Part shown: positions 1 to 6,152 of the stretch, in pieces
Layout of the letters: each line of letters begins with the position of its first letter
Numbering within the stretch: the first letter of the stretch is position 1
Source: Geodermatophilaceae bacterium
GTDB lineage: Bacteria > Actinomycetota > Actinomycetes > Mycobacteriales > Geodermatophilaceae
Direction of reading: 5' to 3'
DNA length: 8,152 nucleotides
Assembly: GCA_013811975.1 (NCBI GenBank)
Contig: JACCUF010000134.1
Coordinates: 1 to 8,152 of the forward strand
Translations under genes and position numbers: made by a program
Notes under the pieces: generated by a model
Database searches by the model: none
Told to the model about the DNA's origin: nothing
Seen by the model: the letters and a program-made list of their open reading frames with translations, nothing else

Positions 1-508
1 CCAGCCATAGGTCGAAGTGCCAGCGCTGGCGGGGAATGTCGTGGTCCTCGGTGCCCTGGAACCACAGGCCTGGGACCCGGCCGGTGGGGTCGAAGATCGA
101 GTCATAGATCTTGTTGTCCGGGCTACCTGTGAGCAAGATCGACCAGAAGGGGGCGATATTGTTCTCGTGCGCGGTGTCGAGCGCGATCTCGAGTTGGGTC
201 ACCGCAGCGGGCTCGGGCTCGAGTCCATTCTGGCGGGCGATCTCGCTGATCCTTCTTGCCATGTCGATGTCCTTCTGCGTGACCCACAGGCCGTCCTCAT
301 GGGTGCACAGCGAGACGTCGATGACGCCGCGGCTCAGTCTCAGGTCGGGGTAGTGACCGTCGGCCTCGGCGACCTGTGACACCGCGGCGACGAAAGTCGC
401 TGCCACGATGTAATCCGGGATCGAGTAGCGCGCGTGCAGTGCCTGGGCCAGCTTGCGCCAGTCGGCAAGGCCTGCATCGAGGATCTGCTGGTTGCTGCGT
501 TTCTCCAC
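1..508 (-). CDS. Pterin-4a-carbinolamine dehydratase-like/VOC (glyoxalase-like) two-domain protein, 3' end missing
   Basis: Reading from a GTG at 508-506 gives 169 codons open to the left edge. An in-frame stop lies upstream and no other ATG/GTG falls between, so this start is the best choice, although no clear ribosome site precedes it. Residues about 1-95 look like a pterin-4a-carbinolamine dehydratase (PCD/DCoH) domain: W17RKL, a GHYPDL segment (51-56), then CTHEDG (69-73) and KDIDMARRISEIA (79-91). PCD dehydrates 4a-hydroxytetrahydrobiopterin in aromatic hydroxylase cofactor recycling. From about residue 105 (LEIALDTA, APFWSILLTG) to the edge it looks like a VOC domain, with DPTGRVPGLWFQ (140-151) and QRWHFDLW (161-168), whose His/Asp pattern resembles a VOC metal site. 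This fusion is familiar in actinobacteria, usually without a known substrate. The second His of the usual HHP motif is Tyr53. The domain calls are fairly firm; the activity is not known. Confidence 0.85.
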   Translation of the reverse strand, partial: MEKRSNQQILDAGLADWRKLAQALHARYSIPDYIVAATFVAAVSQVAEADGHYPDLRLSRGVIDVSLCTHEDGLWVTQKDIDMARRISEIARQNGLEPEPAAVTQLEIALDTAHENNIAPFWSILLTGSPDNKIYDSIFDPTGRVPGLWFQGTEDHDIPRQRWHFDLWL

Positions 509-555
509 GGCTCGACTCTGCCACGAGGGACTGACAGCGGGCTCGTCGCCGCATC

Positions 556-584
556 GAGTTAGTCAGCCACTGTCTGTGTCGCAA
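556..584 (-). promoter_or_regulatory. Possible promoter of the PCD/VOC gene
   Basis: On the minus strand a TTGCGA hexamer (584-579, resembling a -35 TTGACA box) is followed after 17 bases by TAACTC (561-556, a partial -10 box). Transcription would begin near 549, leaving a leader of about 40 bases before the GTG at 508. The match is weak and rests only on spacing and two imperfect boxes. Confidence 0.22.
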
Positions 585-614
585 GGGCGAACGAGGACGG
601 GTCCGGTTGTCTGA

Positions 615-648
615 TAGCCGGCCCCTCGGCTACGCGGGGGTGACACCC
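615..648 (-). terminator. Hairpin pair after the mutarotase gene, possible terminator
   Basis: Just past the mutarotase stop lie two inverted repeats. GGGTG-A-CACCC spans 638-648, and TAGCCG-(6 bases)-CGGCTA spans 615-632. The second is a perfect 6-bp stem with a 6-base loop. There is no T-run after it on the minus strand, so if it ends transcription it would be the T-poor type common in high-GC actinobacteria. It could equally be an operator for the downstream PCD/VOC gene. Confidence 0.35.
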
Positions 649-659
649 GGCGCTCACGA

Positions 660-1646
660 TCATGAATCCGCTCTCGTACGGTCGGTGGCAGACCAGTTCA
701 GCATCCAACTCCCCGCCCAATCAGCGGAGGGTTCGAGGACGAGCAGATCGGTGCCGGTGGCCAGAGCGTTCGCCGGGCAGGTCATCGGCTCGACCGCGAG
801 GCTGCGTCGGCGCTGGCCCTCCGGGAGCGTGTCGCCGGAGTAGACCTGCAGCCACGGCCACTGCTTGTCCACGCCCAGCACCAACTCACCGACCGATCCG
901 CGCAGCCGCAGCCGTGCCCAGCCGTCCTTGTCGCGGATCAGGTCGGTCAGTGGGGTGTCCAGAGCTCGATCACCAATGCGCCCGATCGCGCCGTCGAAGG
1001 GGCTACGCCGGCCGGTGGGTAGGCCGTCGGCGACGTCTGCTGCCGTACGGGCGGGAATGTTCAGATCCGAGTCTCCGATGCCCCCGTCCGAAGCTGCACC
1101 GACGTAGAGGTAGGGATGCATGCCGACGCCGAACGGTGCCGGCTGGTCTCCGACGTTGCGAACCCGGACGGTCACCTCGAGGTGATCCGGGGCGAGCGTG
1201 TAGTCGACTGCCACGGCCAACCGGAACGGGTAGCCAGGCCGAGCTTCGAGCACAGTCCCGACGGTCGCCGCGCCGTCGATGCGCGCCAGCTCAGACCAGC
1301 GCTGCCAGGACAACAGCCCGTGGCTGGCAGTGGGGCGGTCCGGCGCGGCGACATCGAGTTGTAACGTCGAACCCCGCCAGTCGTAGCGACCGCCGGAGAG
1401 CCGATTCGGCCAGGGCAGTAGGACTCCGCCCCGCCGACCCGCAGGAATCGTGCCCGCCGGATAGCCGTCGAGGACGTCCCAGTCCCCGACGACCAAACGG
1501 CGTAGGTTGCCGCCGCGCAGGTCGATCGCCAGCCGTGCCTGCCCGCTGGAGATCTGCACCTCAAGCGGTTCGATGTCGGGCCATCGGGTGAAGCCGTCGG
1601 GCGCCCGCCGGTGCGTGCCGTCTGCTGGGGCGCCACGACCCGTCAT
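660..1646 (-). CDS. Aldose 1-epimerase (mutarotase) family protein
   Basis: A 328-residue protein of the galactose-mutarotase superfamily, which interconverts the alpha and beta anomers of free sugars in the cytoplasm. The family signature is complete: GGNLRRL near the N-terminus (45-51), LLPWPNRLSGG (76-86) with the substrate-contacting Asn-Arg, HGLLSWQRW (109-117) with the first catalytic His109, GVGMHPYLYVG (173-183) with His177, and LAVEPMTCPANAL (283-295) with the likely catalytic base Glu286. This motif set resembles the bacterial YihR-like subgroup more than classical GalM. The length is normal. The ATG (1646-1644) overlaps the transporter's TGA by four bases (ATGA) and has no ribosome site of its own, so translation is probably coupled to the transporter. 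That pairing suggests it handles a sugar moved by the neighbour. The sugar cannot be named. The first ~25 residues are poorly conserved-looking, and a later start is possible. Confidence 0.9.
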   Translation of the reverse strand: MTGRGAPADGTHRRAPDGFTRWPDIEPLEVQISSGQARLAIDLRGGNLRRLVVGDWDVLDGYPAGTIPAGRRGGVLLPWPNRLSGGRYDWRGSTLQLDVAAPDRPTASHGLLSWQRWSELARIDGAATVGTVLEARPGYPFRLAVAVDYTLAPDHLEVTVRVRNVGDQPAPFGVGMHPYLYVGAASDGGIGDSDLNIPARTAADVADGLPTGRRSPFDGAIGRIGDRALDTPLTDLIRDKDGWARLRLRGSVGELVLGVDKQWPWLQVYSGDTLPEGQRRRSLAVEPMTCPANALATGTDLLVLEPSADWAGSWMLNWSATDRTRADS

Positions 1647-2884
1647 GTCAACCGGTCAGCCCTGGCCGGGTCGAGCTGCGCCCACCGTGTCCAGCCGGGC
1701 CGGGCCTCAGGCCAGAGGCAGCGCTGGAATCTGGCGACCGTCAGCGCCGCGGTCAGGGCCAGCGCAGTCGCGACCAGGAACGCCTGATTGGCACCGAATG
1801 ACTCCACCAACAGGCCCGAGGAGGATGCGCCGACGGCCACTCCCAGGCCCACCGCCGTGCCCACCCAGGTGAAGCCTTCGGTGACGATCGCCTTGGGTAC
1901 CAGCACCTCGACCAGGGTGAACGAGGTGATCAGCGAGGGTGAGATTGCGAAACCGAATACACCCACGGCAATCCCCATCAGCAGTACGTCGCCGATCAGC
2001 ACCAGGGGGACGCTCAGCAGCGTCAACCCGACGAGAACGGTGATCAGCCGCCGATGCAGGGGCGTCTGGAAGCTCAGGACTCCCCACAGGATCCCGGACA
2101 CCATTGATCCAACGGCCAGCGACGCGATCAGCACGCCGGACAGCGAGTACGCCCCCACCTCGTCGGAGAATGCGACCAGGCTGACCTGCAGGTCGCCAAG
2201 GATCCCGCCAATAGCGAACCCGACGACGCACAACACCCGCAATCCTGGAATCCGCATTGCCGACGGGCCGCGACTCACGTGTGCTCCGCCCGGCGGCGGC
2301 TCGGTCTTGCGTTGTCCGGCGAAGAGCAGCCCCCCGGCCGTGGCGAGCACGAAGGCGGTCACCACCCCGGACGTGGTGTGACCCGTGGTGGACAGGAAGG
2401 TGACCAGTACCGGCCCAACGATGAAGGTGAACTCGTCGACGACCGATTCGAAGGCCAGGGCTGTCGGCAGTCGAGGCGATCCCCTGAGCAGATAAGTCCA
2501 CCTGGTCCGCAACATGCTGGATACCGGCGGGATGCAGGCGCCGGCAACGCCGGCGGCCCCGAACATGATCCATCTCGACTGGTCCTCCCGGACCGCCCAC
2601 AGGAACACCGCCCCGGCCACAGCGAAGACGCCGAGAATCGGCAGCAGCACCCGGCGTTGCCCGTAAGCGTCGGCCGCCCGGCCGATCACCGGCCCGAACA
2701 ACGAGGTGGTCACCGCACCAGTCGCCGCAACCGCACCGCCAAGGGCGTACGAGCCGGTGTAGTCCTCGACGAAGAGCAGGCTGCCTAGGCCCACCATCGA
2801 CAGCGGCAACCGCCCGAGGAGCCCGACCGCGATCATCGGCAGGGTATGCGGGGTCCGCAGGACCTGCTGATACGCCCCGAGCAC
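1643..2884 (-). CDS. MFS transporter, probably 12 membrane segments
   Basis: A 413-residue, highly hydrophobic protein with major-facilitator layout. Two halves of about six helices are separated by a polar central loop at about 190-212 (QRKTEPPPGG...). The loop after helix 2 carries a motif-A-like segment, GPVIGRAADAYGQRRVL (64-80), with the Gly, Asp and basic residues typical of the family. A charged pair in FESVVDEFTFIVGPVL (145-160) lies in the region of helix 5. The start is GTG (2884-2882), preceded at 8 bases by GGAGAGG, a good ribosome site. An alternative upstream start is not needed. The gene overlaps the mutarotase by ATGA, suggesting sugar or sugar-derivative transport, but this subfamily also includes drug-efflux-like proteins. 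The substrate and even the direction of transport are unknown. It lies 114 bases downstream of pckG and could be read from the pckG promoter or its own. Confidence 0.88.
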   Translation of the reverse strand: MLGAYQQVLRTPHTLPMIAVGLLGRLPLSMVGLGSLLFVEDYTGSYALGGAVAATGAVTTSLFGPVIGRAADAYGQRRVLLPILGVFAVAGAVFLWAVREDQSRWIMFGAAGVAGACIPPVSSMLRTRWTYLLRGSPRLPTALAFESVVDEFTFIVGPVLVTFLSTTGHTTSGVVTAFVLATAGGLLFAGQRKTEPPPGGAHVSRGPSAMRIPGLRVLCVVGFAIGGILGDLQVSLVAFSDEVGAYSLSGVLIASLAVGSMVSGILWGVLSFQTPLHRRLITVLVGLTLLSVPLVLIGDVLLMGIAVGVFGFAISPSLITSFTLVEVLVPKAIVTEGFTWVGTAVGLGVAVGASSSGLLVESFGANQAFLVATALALTAALTVARFQRCLWPEARPGWTRWAQLDPARADRLT

Positions 2885-2892
2885 CAGTCCCG

Positions 2893-2899
2893 CCTCTCC
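2893..2899 (-). promoter_or_regulatory. Ribosome binding site of the MFS gene
   Basis: On the minus strand GGAGAGG ends 8 bases before a GTG codon. This purine-rich site is what selects the GTG at 2884 as start rather than a downstream ATG. Confidence 0.6.
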
Positions 2900-2911
2900 C
2901 CTCGCCCGAAG

Positions 2912-2958
2912 ACACGCTAACGGAGCAGGCCGGCCGGCGGTGCGTCTTAGCGCGGTGT
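2912..2958 (-). terminator. Long-loop inverted repeat between pckG and the MFS gene, possible terminator
   Basis: CGCTAA (2915-2920) and TTAGCG (2947-2952) are perfect inverted arms, extendable with a small bulge to ACA...TGT. They enclose a GC-rich segment with the self-complementary GGCCGGCC core. It sits about 40-90 bases past the pckG stop and just upstream of the transporter ribosome site. It could end or attenuate the pckG transcript, but there is no T-run and the loop is long. Confidence 0.25.
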
Positions 2959-2998
2959 TGGACTTCGAGTCATCGTGTGACCCCCCAAGATCCGCACG

Positions 2999-4816
2999 TT
3001 AGACGTCGAGGCGGCGCTTGAGGGTCTCGAGTTCGTCGTGCATGGTGCTGGGCAGGGTGTCGCCGATCTTGTCGAACCAGTCGACGATCTGCGGGATCTC
3101 CGCACGCCACTCCTTGGTGTCCACGGCCAGCACCGCGGCGATCTGCTCGTCGGTCAGCCCGAGTCCTTCCGTGTCGAGAGAGTCCTGGGTCGGCACGTGA
3201 CCGACCGGCGTCTCGACCGCCGCGGCACTTCCTTCCAGGCGCTCGATGACCCACTTGAGGACGCGGGAGTTCTCGCCGAACCCGGGCCACAGGAAGCCGC
3301 CGTCCGCGTCACGTCGGAACCAGTTGACGTAATAGATCTTGGGGAGCTTGGTCGCATCGGCACTCTTGCCGGTTTGCACCCAGTGGTTGAAGTAGTCACC
3401 CGCGTTGTAACCGATGAAAGGCAGCATCGCGAACGGGTCCCGGCGTACGACGCCGACCGCGCCGGTCGCGGCGGCGGTCGTCTCCGAGGACAGCGTCGCG
3501 CCCATGAAGACACCGTGCTGCCAGTCCCGCGACTCGGTGACCAGCGGGATCGTGGTCTTGCGGCGACCACCGAACAGGATCGCCGAGATCGGCACACCGT
3601 TCGGGTCGTCGTACTCCGGGGCCAGGATCGGGCACTGCTTGATCGGCGTGCAGAACCGGGAGTTCGGGTGCGAGGACAGGAAATTCGAGTCCGGCGTCCA
3701 GTCCTCGCCCTTCCACGTGGTCAGATGGGCTGGCTTCTCCTCTGTCATCCCCTCCCACCAGATGTCGCCGTCGTCGGTCAGGGCAACGTTCGTGAACACC
3801 GAGTTGCCCTTCTCTATCGTGCGCATCGCGTTGGGGTTGGTGTGCCAGCCGGTGCCGGGCGCCACACCGAACAGCCCGTACTCGGGGTTGAGGGCGTACA
3901 GCCGGCCGTCCTCGCCGAACCGCATCCAGGCGATGTCGTCGCCCAAGGTCTCGACCTTCCAGCCCGGAATGGTCGGCTCGAGCATTGCCAGGTTGGTCTT
4001 GCCGCAGGCCGACGGGAAGGCGGCGGCCACGTAGTGGGTCGCCTCCGCCGGGCTGGTGAGCTTGAGGATGAGCATGTGCTCGGCCAGCCAGCCGCCGTCG
4101 CGGGCCATCACCGAGGCGATCCGCAACGAAAAGCACTTCTTGCCAAGCAGCGCGTTGCCGCCGTACCCGGAGCCGTACGACCAGATCGTGCGCTCCTCGG
4201 GGAACTGGACGATGTACTTGGTGTCGCTGCACGGCCAGGCCGCGTCCTCCTGTCCGGGCTCGAGCGGGGCGCCCACGGAGTGCAGGGCGGGTACGAAGTC
4301 GCGGTCGGACCCCATCGCCTCGAGCGCCTTCTGGCCGCTGCGGGCCATCACCAGCATCGAGACCACGACGTACTCGGAGTCGGTGATCTCCACTCCGAAC
4401 ATCGGCTCGTCGGCTTCGATCGGGCCCATGCAGAACGGGATGACGTACATGGTGCGGCCCCGCATGCACCCCCGGTACAGCTCGGTCATGACGGCCTTCA
4501 TCTCGCCCGGGTCCATCCAGTTGTTGGTGGGACCTGCGTCCTGCTCGCGAACCGAACAGATGAAGGTGCGATCCTCGACCCTCGCTACGTCGGAGGGGTC
4601 GGAGGCGGCCCAGAACGAATTCGGTTTCTTCGAAAGGCGGGTGAAGGTACCTGCCGCCACCAGCCGGTCGGTGAGCCGGGTCCATTCGGCCGGACTGCCA
4701 TCGACCCACACCACTTGTTCAGGAGTGGTCAACTCGGCCACCTCTCGTACCCATCCGAGCAGTCGCACGTGACTAGTGGGGGCGTTCTCCAGCCCGGAAA
4801 TGGCAACCGAGGTCAT
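2999..4816 (-). CDS. pckG: Phosphoenolpyruvate carboxykinase, GTP-dependent
   Basis: Catalyses oxaloacetate + GTP to phosphoenolpyruvate + GDP + CO2, the entry step of gluconeogenesis. The 605-residue product matches the normal length of actinobacterial GTP-type enzymes. Key elements are all present: ARVEDRT with substrate Arg79; SYGSGYGGNALLGKKCFSLR (213-232) with the substrate loop and the metal-binding Lys; AEHMLIL with metal-ligand His247; the kinase-1a P-loop FPSACGKTNLAML (267-279) with Cys271 and Lys273; GDDIAWMRF (292-300) with the metal-binding Asp; FGGRR (415-419); and NWFRRD and GFGENSRVL near the C-terminus. The ATG at 4816 is chosen because AGGAG sits 5 bases upstream and homologues begin here. 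The frame stays open 39 codons further upstream, but that stretch looks unlike protein. It is divergent from the acyl-CoA-dehydrogenase-like gene across a 202-base gap. No damage is visible. Confidence 0.98.
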   Translation of the reverse strand: MTSVAISGLENAPTSHVRLLGWVREVAELTTPEQVVWVDGSPAEWTRLTDRLVAAGTFTRLSKKPNSFWAASDPSDVARVEDRTFICSVREQDAGPTNNWMDPGEMKAVMTELYRGCMRGRTMYVIPFCMGPIEADEPMFGVEITDSEYVVVSMLVMARSGQKALEAMGSDRDFVPALHSVGAPLEPGQEDAAWPCSDTKYIVQFPEERTIWSYGSGYGGNALLGKKCFSLRIASVMARDGGWLAEHMLILKLTSPAEATHYVAAAFPSACGKTNLAMLEPTIPGWKVETLGDDIAWMRFGEDGRLYALNPEYGLFGVAPGTGWHTNPNAMRTIEKGNSVFTNVALTDDGDIWWEGMTEEKPAHLTTWKGEDWTPDSNFLSSHPNSRFCTPIKQCPILAPEYDDPNGVPISAILFGGRRKTTIPLVTESRDWQHGVFMGATLSSETTAAATGAVGVVRRDPFAMLPFIGYNAGDYFNHWVQTGKSADATKLPKIYYVNWFRRDADGGFLWPGFGENSRVLKWVIERLEGSAAAVETPVGHVPTQDSLDTEGLGLTDEQIAAVLAVDTKEWRAEIPQIVDWFDKIGDTLPSTMHDELETLKRRLDV

Positions 4817-4821
4817 CTGAA

Positions 4822-4826
4822 CTCCT
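4822..4826 (-). promoter_or_regulatory. Ribosome binding site of pckG
   Basis: AGGAG on the minus strand, 5 bases before the ATG at 4816. This is the strongest ribosome site in the window, and it decides the pckG start against the longer open frame that begins at 4933. Confidence 0.8.
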
Positions 4827-4939
4827 AGCGTCGGCGGCGAACCTGATCTGCGGGTACGGGACGGAGATGGCGCACCGTCGCCGAACCCCGCGTGAGGTCC
4901 GACCCGACGTACGTGGGGGGATCCCTCGCACACTACCGG

Positions 4940-4947
4940 CGCCGTAA
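4940..4947. repeat. Second copy of the TTACGGCG half-motif (as CGCCGTAA)
   Basis: CGCCGTAA here is the reverse complement of TTACGGCG at 4999-5006, which forms most of the palindrome next to the plus-strand start. The two copies are 59 bases apart, and this one lies close to the likely pckG promoter. That is the pattern expected of a pair of binding sites for one regulator, though an 8-base match can arise by chance. Confidence 0.3.
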
Positions 4948-4997
4948 CGCAGACGAAACATTTGACTTGTGCGGTCGATCACATGGGCGAAGAACCT

Positions 4998-5010
4998 CTT
5001 ACGGCGTAAG
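4998..5010. promoter_or_regulatory. 13-base palindrome CTTACGGCGTAAG, candidate operator
   Basis: Perfect inverted repeat CTTAC-GGC-GTAAG ending 8 bases before the ATG at 5019 and overlapping the possible -10 box (5007-5012). A repressor bound here would block the right-hand operon. It is followed by TTTTT (5011-5015), so it could instead act as a very small intrinsic terminator or attenuator hairpin. With only five stem pairs, the operator reading is preferred. Confidence 0.4.
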
Positions 5011-5012
5011 TT
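5007..5012 (+). promoter_or_regulatory. Possible -10 box for a leaderless transcript
   Basis: TAAGTT fits the actinobacterial TANNNT -10 pattern and ends six bases before the ATG at 5019, so transcription would begin at or next to the start codon. The lack of a ribosome site before 5019 and the in-frame TAA at 5007 are consistent with a leaderless message, which is common in actinobacteria. No good -35 box is seen at the expected place. Confidence 0.3.
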
Positions 5013-5018
5013 TTTCCT

Positions 5019-6107
5019 ATGGCGAGCTCCTCGGCGGTACCGCGTGGAGCGCGAGAGTTGCTCATCGGTGCGCCGCTGCCGGTCAAGCTCGACCGCTCGA
5101 TGGCACCTGCTGAAGTCCAGGCCTGGCTGGCCGATGCGCTGCCTGGCCTGGCCACCGAACTGGGCGAGCGGAGTTCGGTCCGGGACTTCCTGGCCCGCTG
5201 GCAACTGCTGTCCGCGCTCGGCAGGACCGATCTGGTCATCGCCCGACTGCTCGAAGGCCATCTGGACGCGCTCGCCATCCTGACCGAGGCCGGTCGATCG
5301 GCCGTACCGGGGGCGTCGTACGGAGTCTGGGCCTCCGCATCCGGCGGCACCGGCCTGACCCTGGCGCACCGCGACGGCACTGACTACCTGGCCGGGCTGA
5401 TGCGTTTCTGCTCCGGTGCGCTGCTGCTGGATCGGGCCCTGACGACGGCCCGCGACGGCGCCGGCGAGCTACACCTGTTCGACATCGGGGTACGCGACGA
5501 GCGTCTCCGATCGATCCCGGGCAGTTGGCCGGCCCTGGGTATGGATGCCAGCGCGAGCCTCGATGTCGAGATCGACAATCTCCCGATCGATAGCCCGCCA
5601 GTGGGTCCGGCCGGCTTCTATCTCGAGCGGACGGGCCTGCACCTCGGCGGGATCGGCGTTGCCGCGGTCTGGCTCGGTGGCCTGCAGGGATTGCTGGACG
5701 CGACCCTGCGAGTGCTCGGGGACCGTAGGCCCGACGAGCATGGGCTGGCCCACCTCGGCGCGGTGTCCCTTGCCGTGGAATCAGCCGCCGCAACGCTCGT
5801 CTCGACCGCCGAGCGTCTCAACGACGCTCCGGTCGACCCAGTGACCCAGCTGTGTGACCTCCCGGCCTTGGAACTGACCCGGCTCGCGCTGATCTGCCGC
5901 AGCGCCGTCGAGGCCGCCGTCGACGTGGGCACCCGGCGGCTGCCCCGGGTGGTCGGACCGGTGGCCCTTGGCCGAGACGGTGATTTCGCGCATCGCCTGG
6001 CCGATCTCGAGGTGTTCGTGCGACAGCATCACGCCGAGCGGGATCTGGCCCGCCTGGGAGCGTCGGAGTTCGACGAGCCGTGGTCGGACGGGCCGGTGTC
6101 CGGATGA
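5019..6107 (+). CDS. Acyl-CoA-dehydrogenase-like protein of a PIG-L/NodS-type cluster
   Basis: A 362-residue protein I place in the acyl-CoA dehydrogenase superfamily by its overall pattern. A helical N-terminal part (30-95) is followed by GASYGVWAS (98-106), LAGLMRFCSGALLLDRAL (124-141) where the flavoprotein beta-domain would start, IPGSWPALGMDASASLDVEI (166-185), GPAGFYLERTGLHLGGIGVAAVWLGG (196-221), and a helical C-terminal part ending RQHHAERDLARLG (335-347). The usual superfamily C-terminal signature with the catalytic Glu (YGGxG, then a YEGT-like segment) is not visible, so fatty-acid beta-oxidation activity is doubtful. The ATG at 5019 is the first possible start after an in-frame TAA at 5007. 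It leads an operon with the deacetylase-methyltransferase 45 bases downstream, so a role in modifying an aminosugar or acylated intermediate is inferred, not shown. Cytoplasmic; no signal peptide. Confidence 0.75.
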   Translation: MASSSAVPRGARELLIGAPLPVKLDRSMAPAEVQAWLADALPGLATELGERSSVRDFLARWQLLSALGRTDLVIARLLEGHLDALAILTEAGRSAVPGASYGVWASASGGTGLTLAHRDGTDYLAGLMRFCSGALLLDRALTTARDGAGELHLFDIGVRDERLRSIPGSWPALGMDASASLDVEIDNLPIDSPPVGPAGFYLERTGLHLGGIGVAAVWLGGLQGLLDATLRVLGDRRPDEHGLAHLGAVSLAVESAAATLVSTAERLNDAPVDPVTQLCDLPALELTRLALICRSAVEAAVDVGTRRLPRVVGPVALGRDGDFAHRLADLEVFVRQHHAERDLARLGASEFDEPWSDGPVSG

Positions 6108-6123
6108 GGCCCGGGTCGACGCG

Positions 6124-6147
6124 TTGGGTGATCGACCTTGGGTGATC
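6124..6147 (+). repeat. Tandem 10-base direct repeat carrying two ribosome-site-like motifs
   Basis: TTGGGTGATC occurs at 6124-6133 and again at 6138-6147. Each copy contains GGTGATC, fully complementary to the end of bacterial 16S rRNA (GATCACC). The first copy precedes a TTG (6138) by 4 bases, and the second precedes the ATG (6153) by 5 bases. It occupies most of the short gap between two operon genes. Confidence 0.55.
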
Positions 6148-6152
6148 CTCTG

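Larger units (their letters stand above)
4817..5018. promoter_or_regulatory. Divergent promoter region between pckG and the aminosugar-type operon
   Basis: A 202-base non-coding stretch, visibly richer in A and T near 4950-5018 than its flanks. Both transcription units must start here. For pckG, TAGTGT (minus strand, 4935-4930) is a possible -10 box, giving a leader of roughly 105 bases. For the plus-strand operon, TAAGTT (5007-5012) is placed six bases before the ATG at 5019. An isolated TTGACT (4962-4967) resembles a -35 box but has no matching -10 at normal spacing. The exact start sites are guesses; the presence of two promoters is a firm inference from gene orientation. Confidence 0.6.

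Noticed and set aside
1707..2915. A 402-codon open frame on the minus strand within the transporter gene
   Set aside because: It is a frame-shifted shadow of the transporter, Arg-rich and with no membrane segments or motifs.
3038..4828. A 596-codon open frame on the plus strand opposite pckG
   Set aside because: It is an antisense shadow of a high-GC gene, rich in Arg, Gly, His and Val with no recognisable domain, and pckG is certain on the other strand.
4817..4933. A 39-codon N-terminal extension of pckG starting at 4933
   Set aside because: The strong AGGAG site and ATG at 4816 match the normal start and length of the family, and the extension has low-complexity, non-conserved composition and lies in the promoter region.
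4962..4990. A sigma-70-type promoter built on TTGACT at 4962
   Set aside because: No TANNNT-like -10 box lies 16-19 bases downstream; the sequence there is GGGCGA.
4998..5015. Intrinsic terminator (palindrome plus TTTTT) just before 5019
   Set aside because: The stem has only five pairs with a three-base loop, and no upstream plus-strand gene ends here. It is better explained as an operator overlapping the promoter, though attenuation is not excluded.
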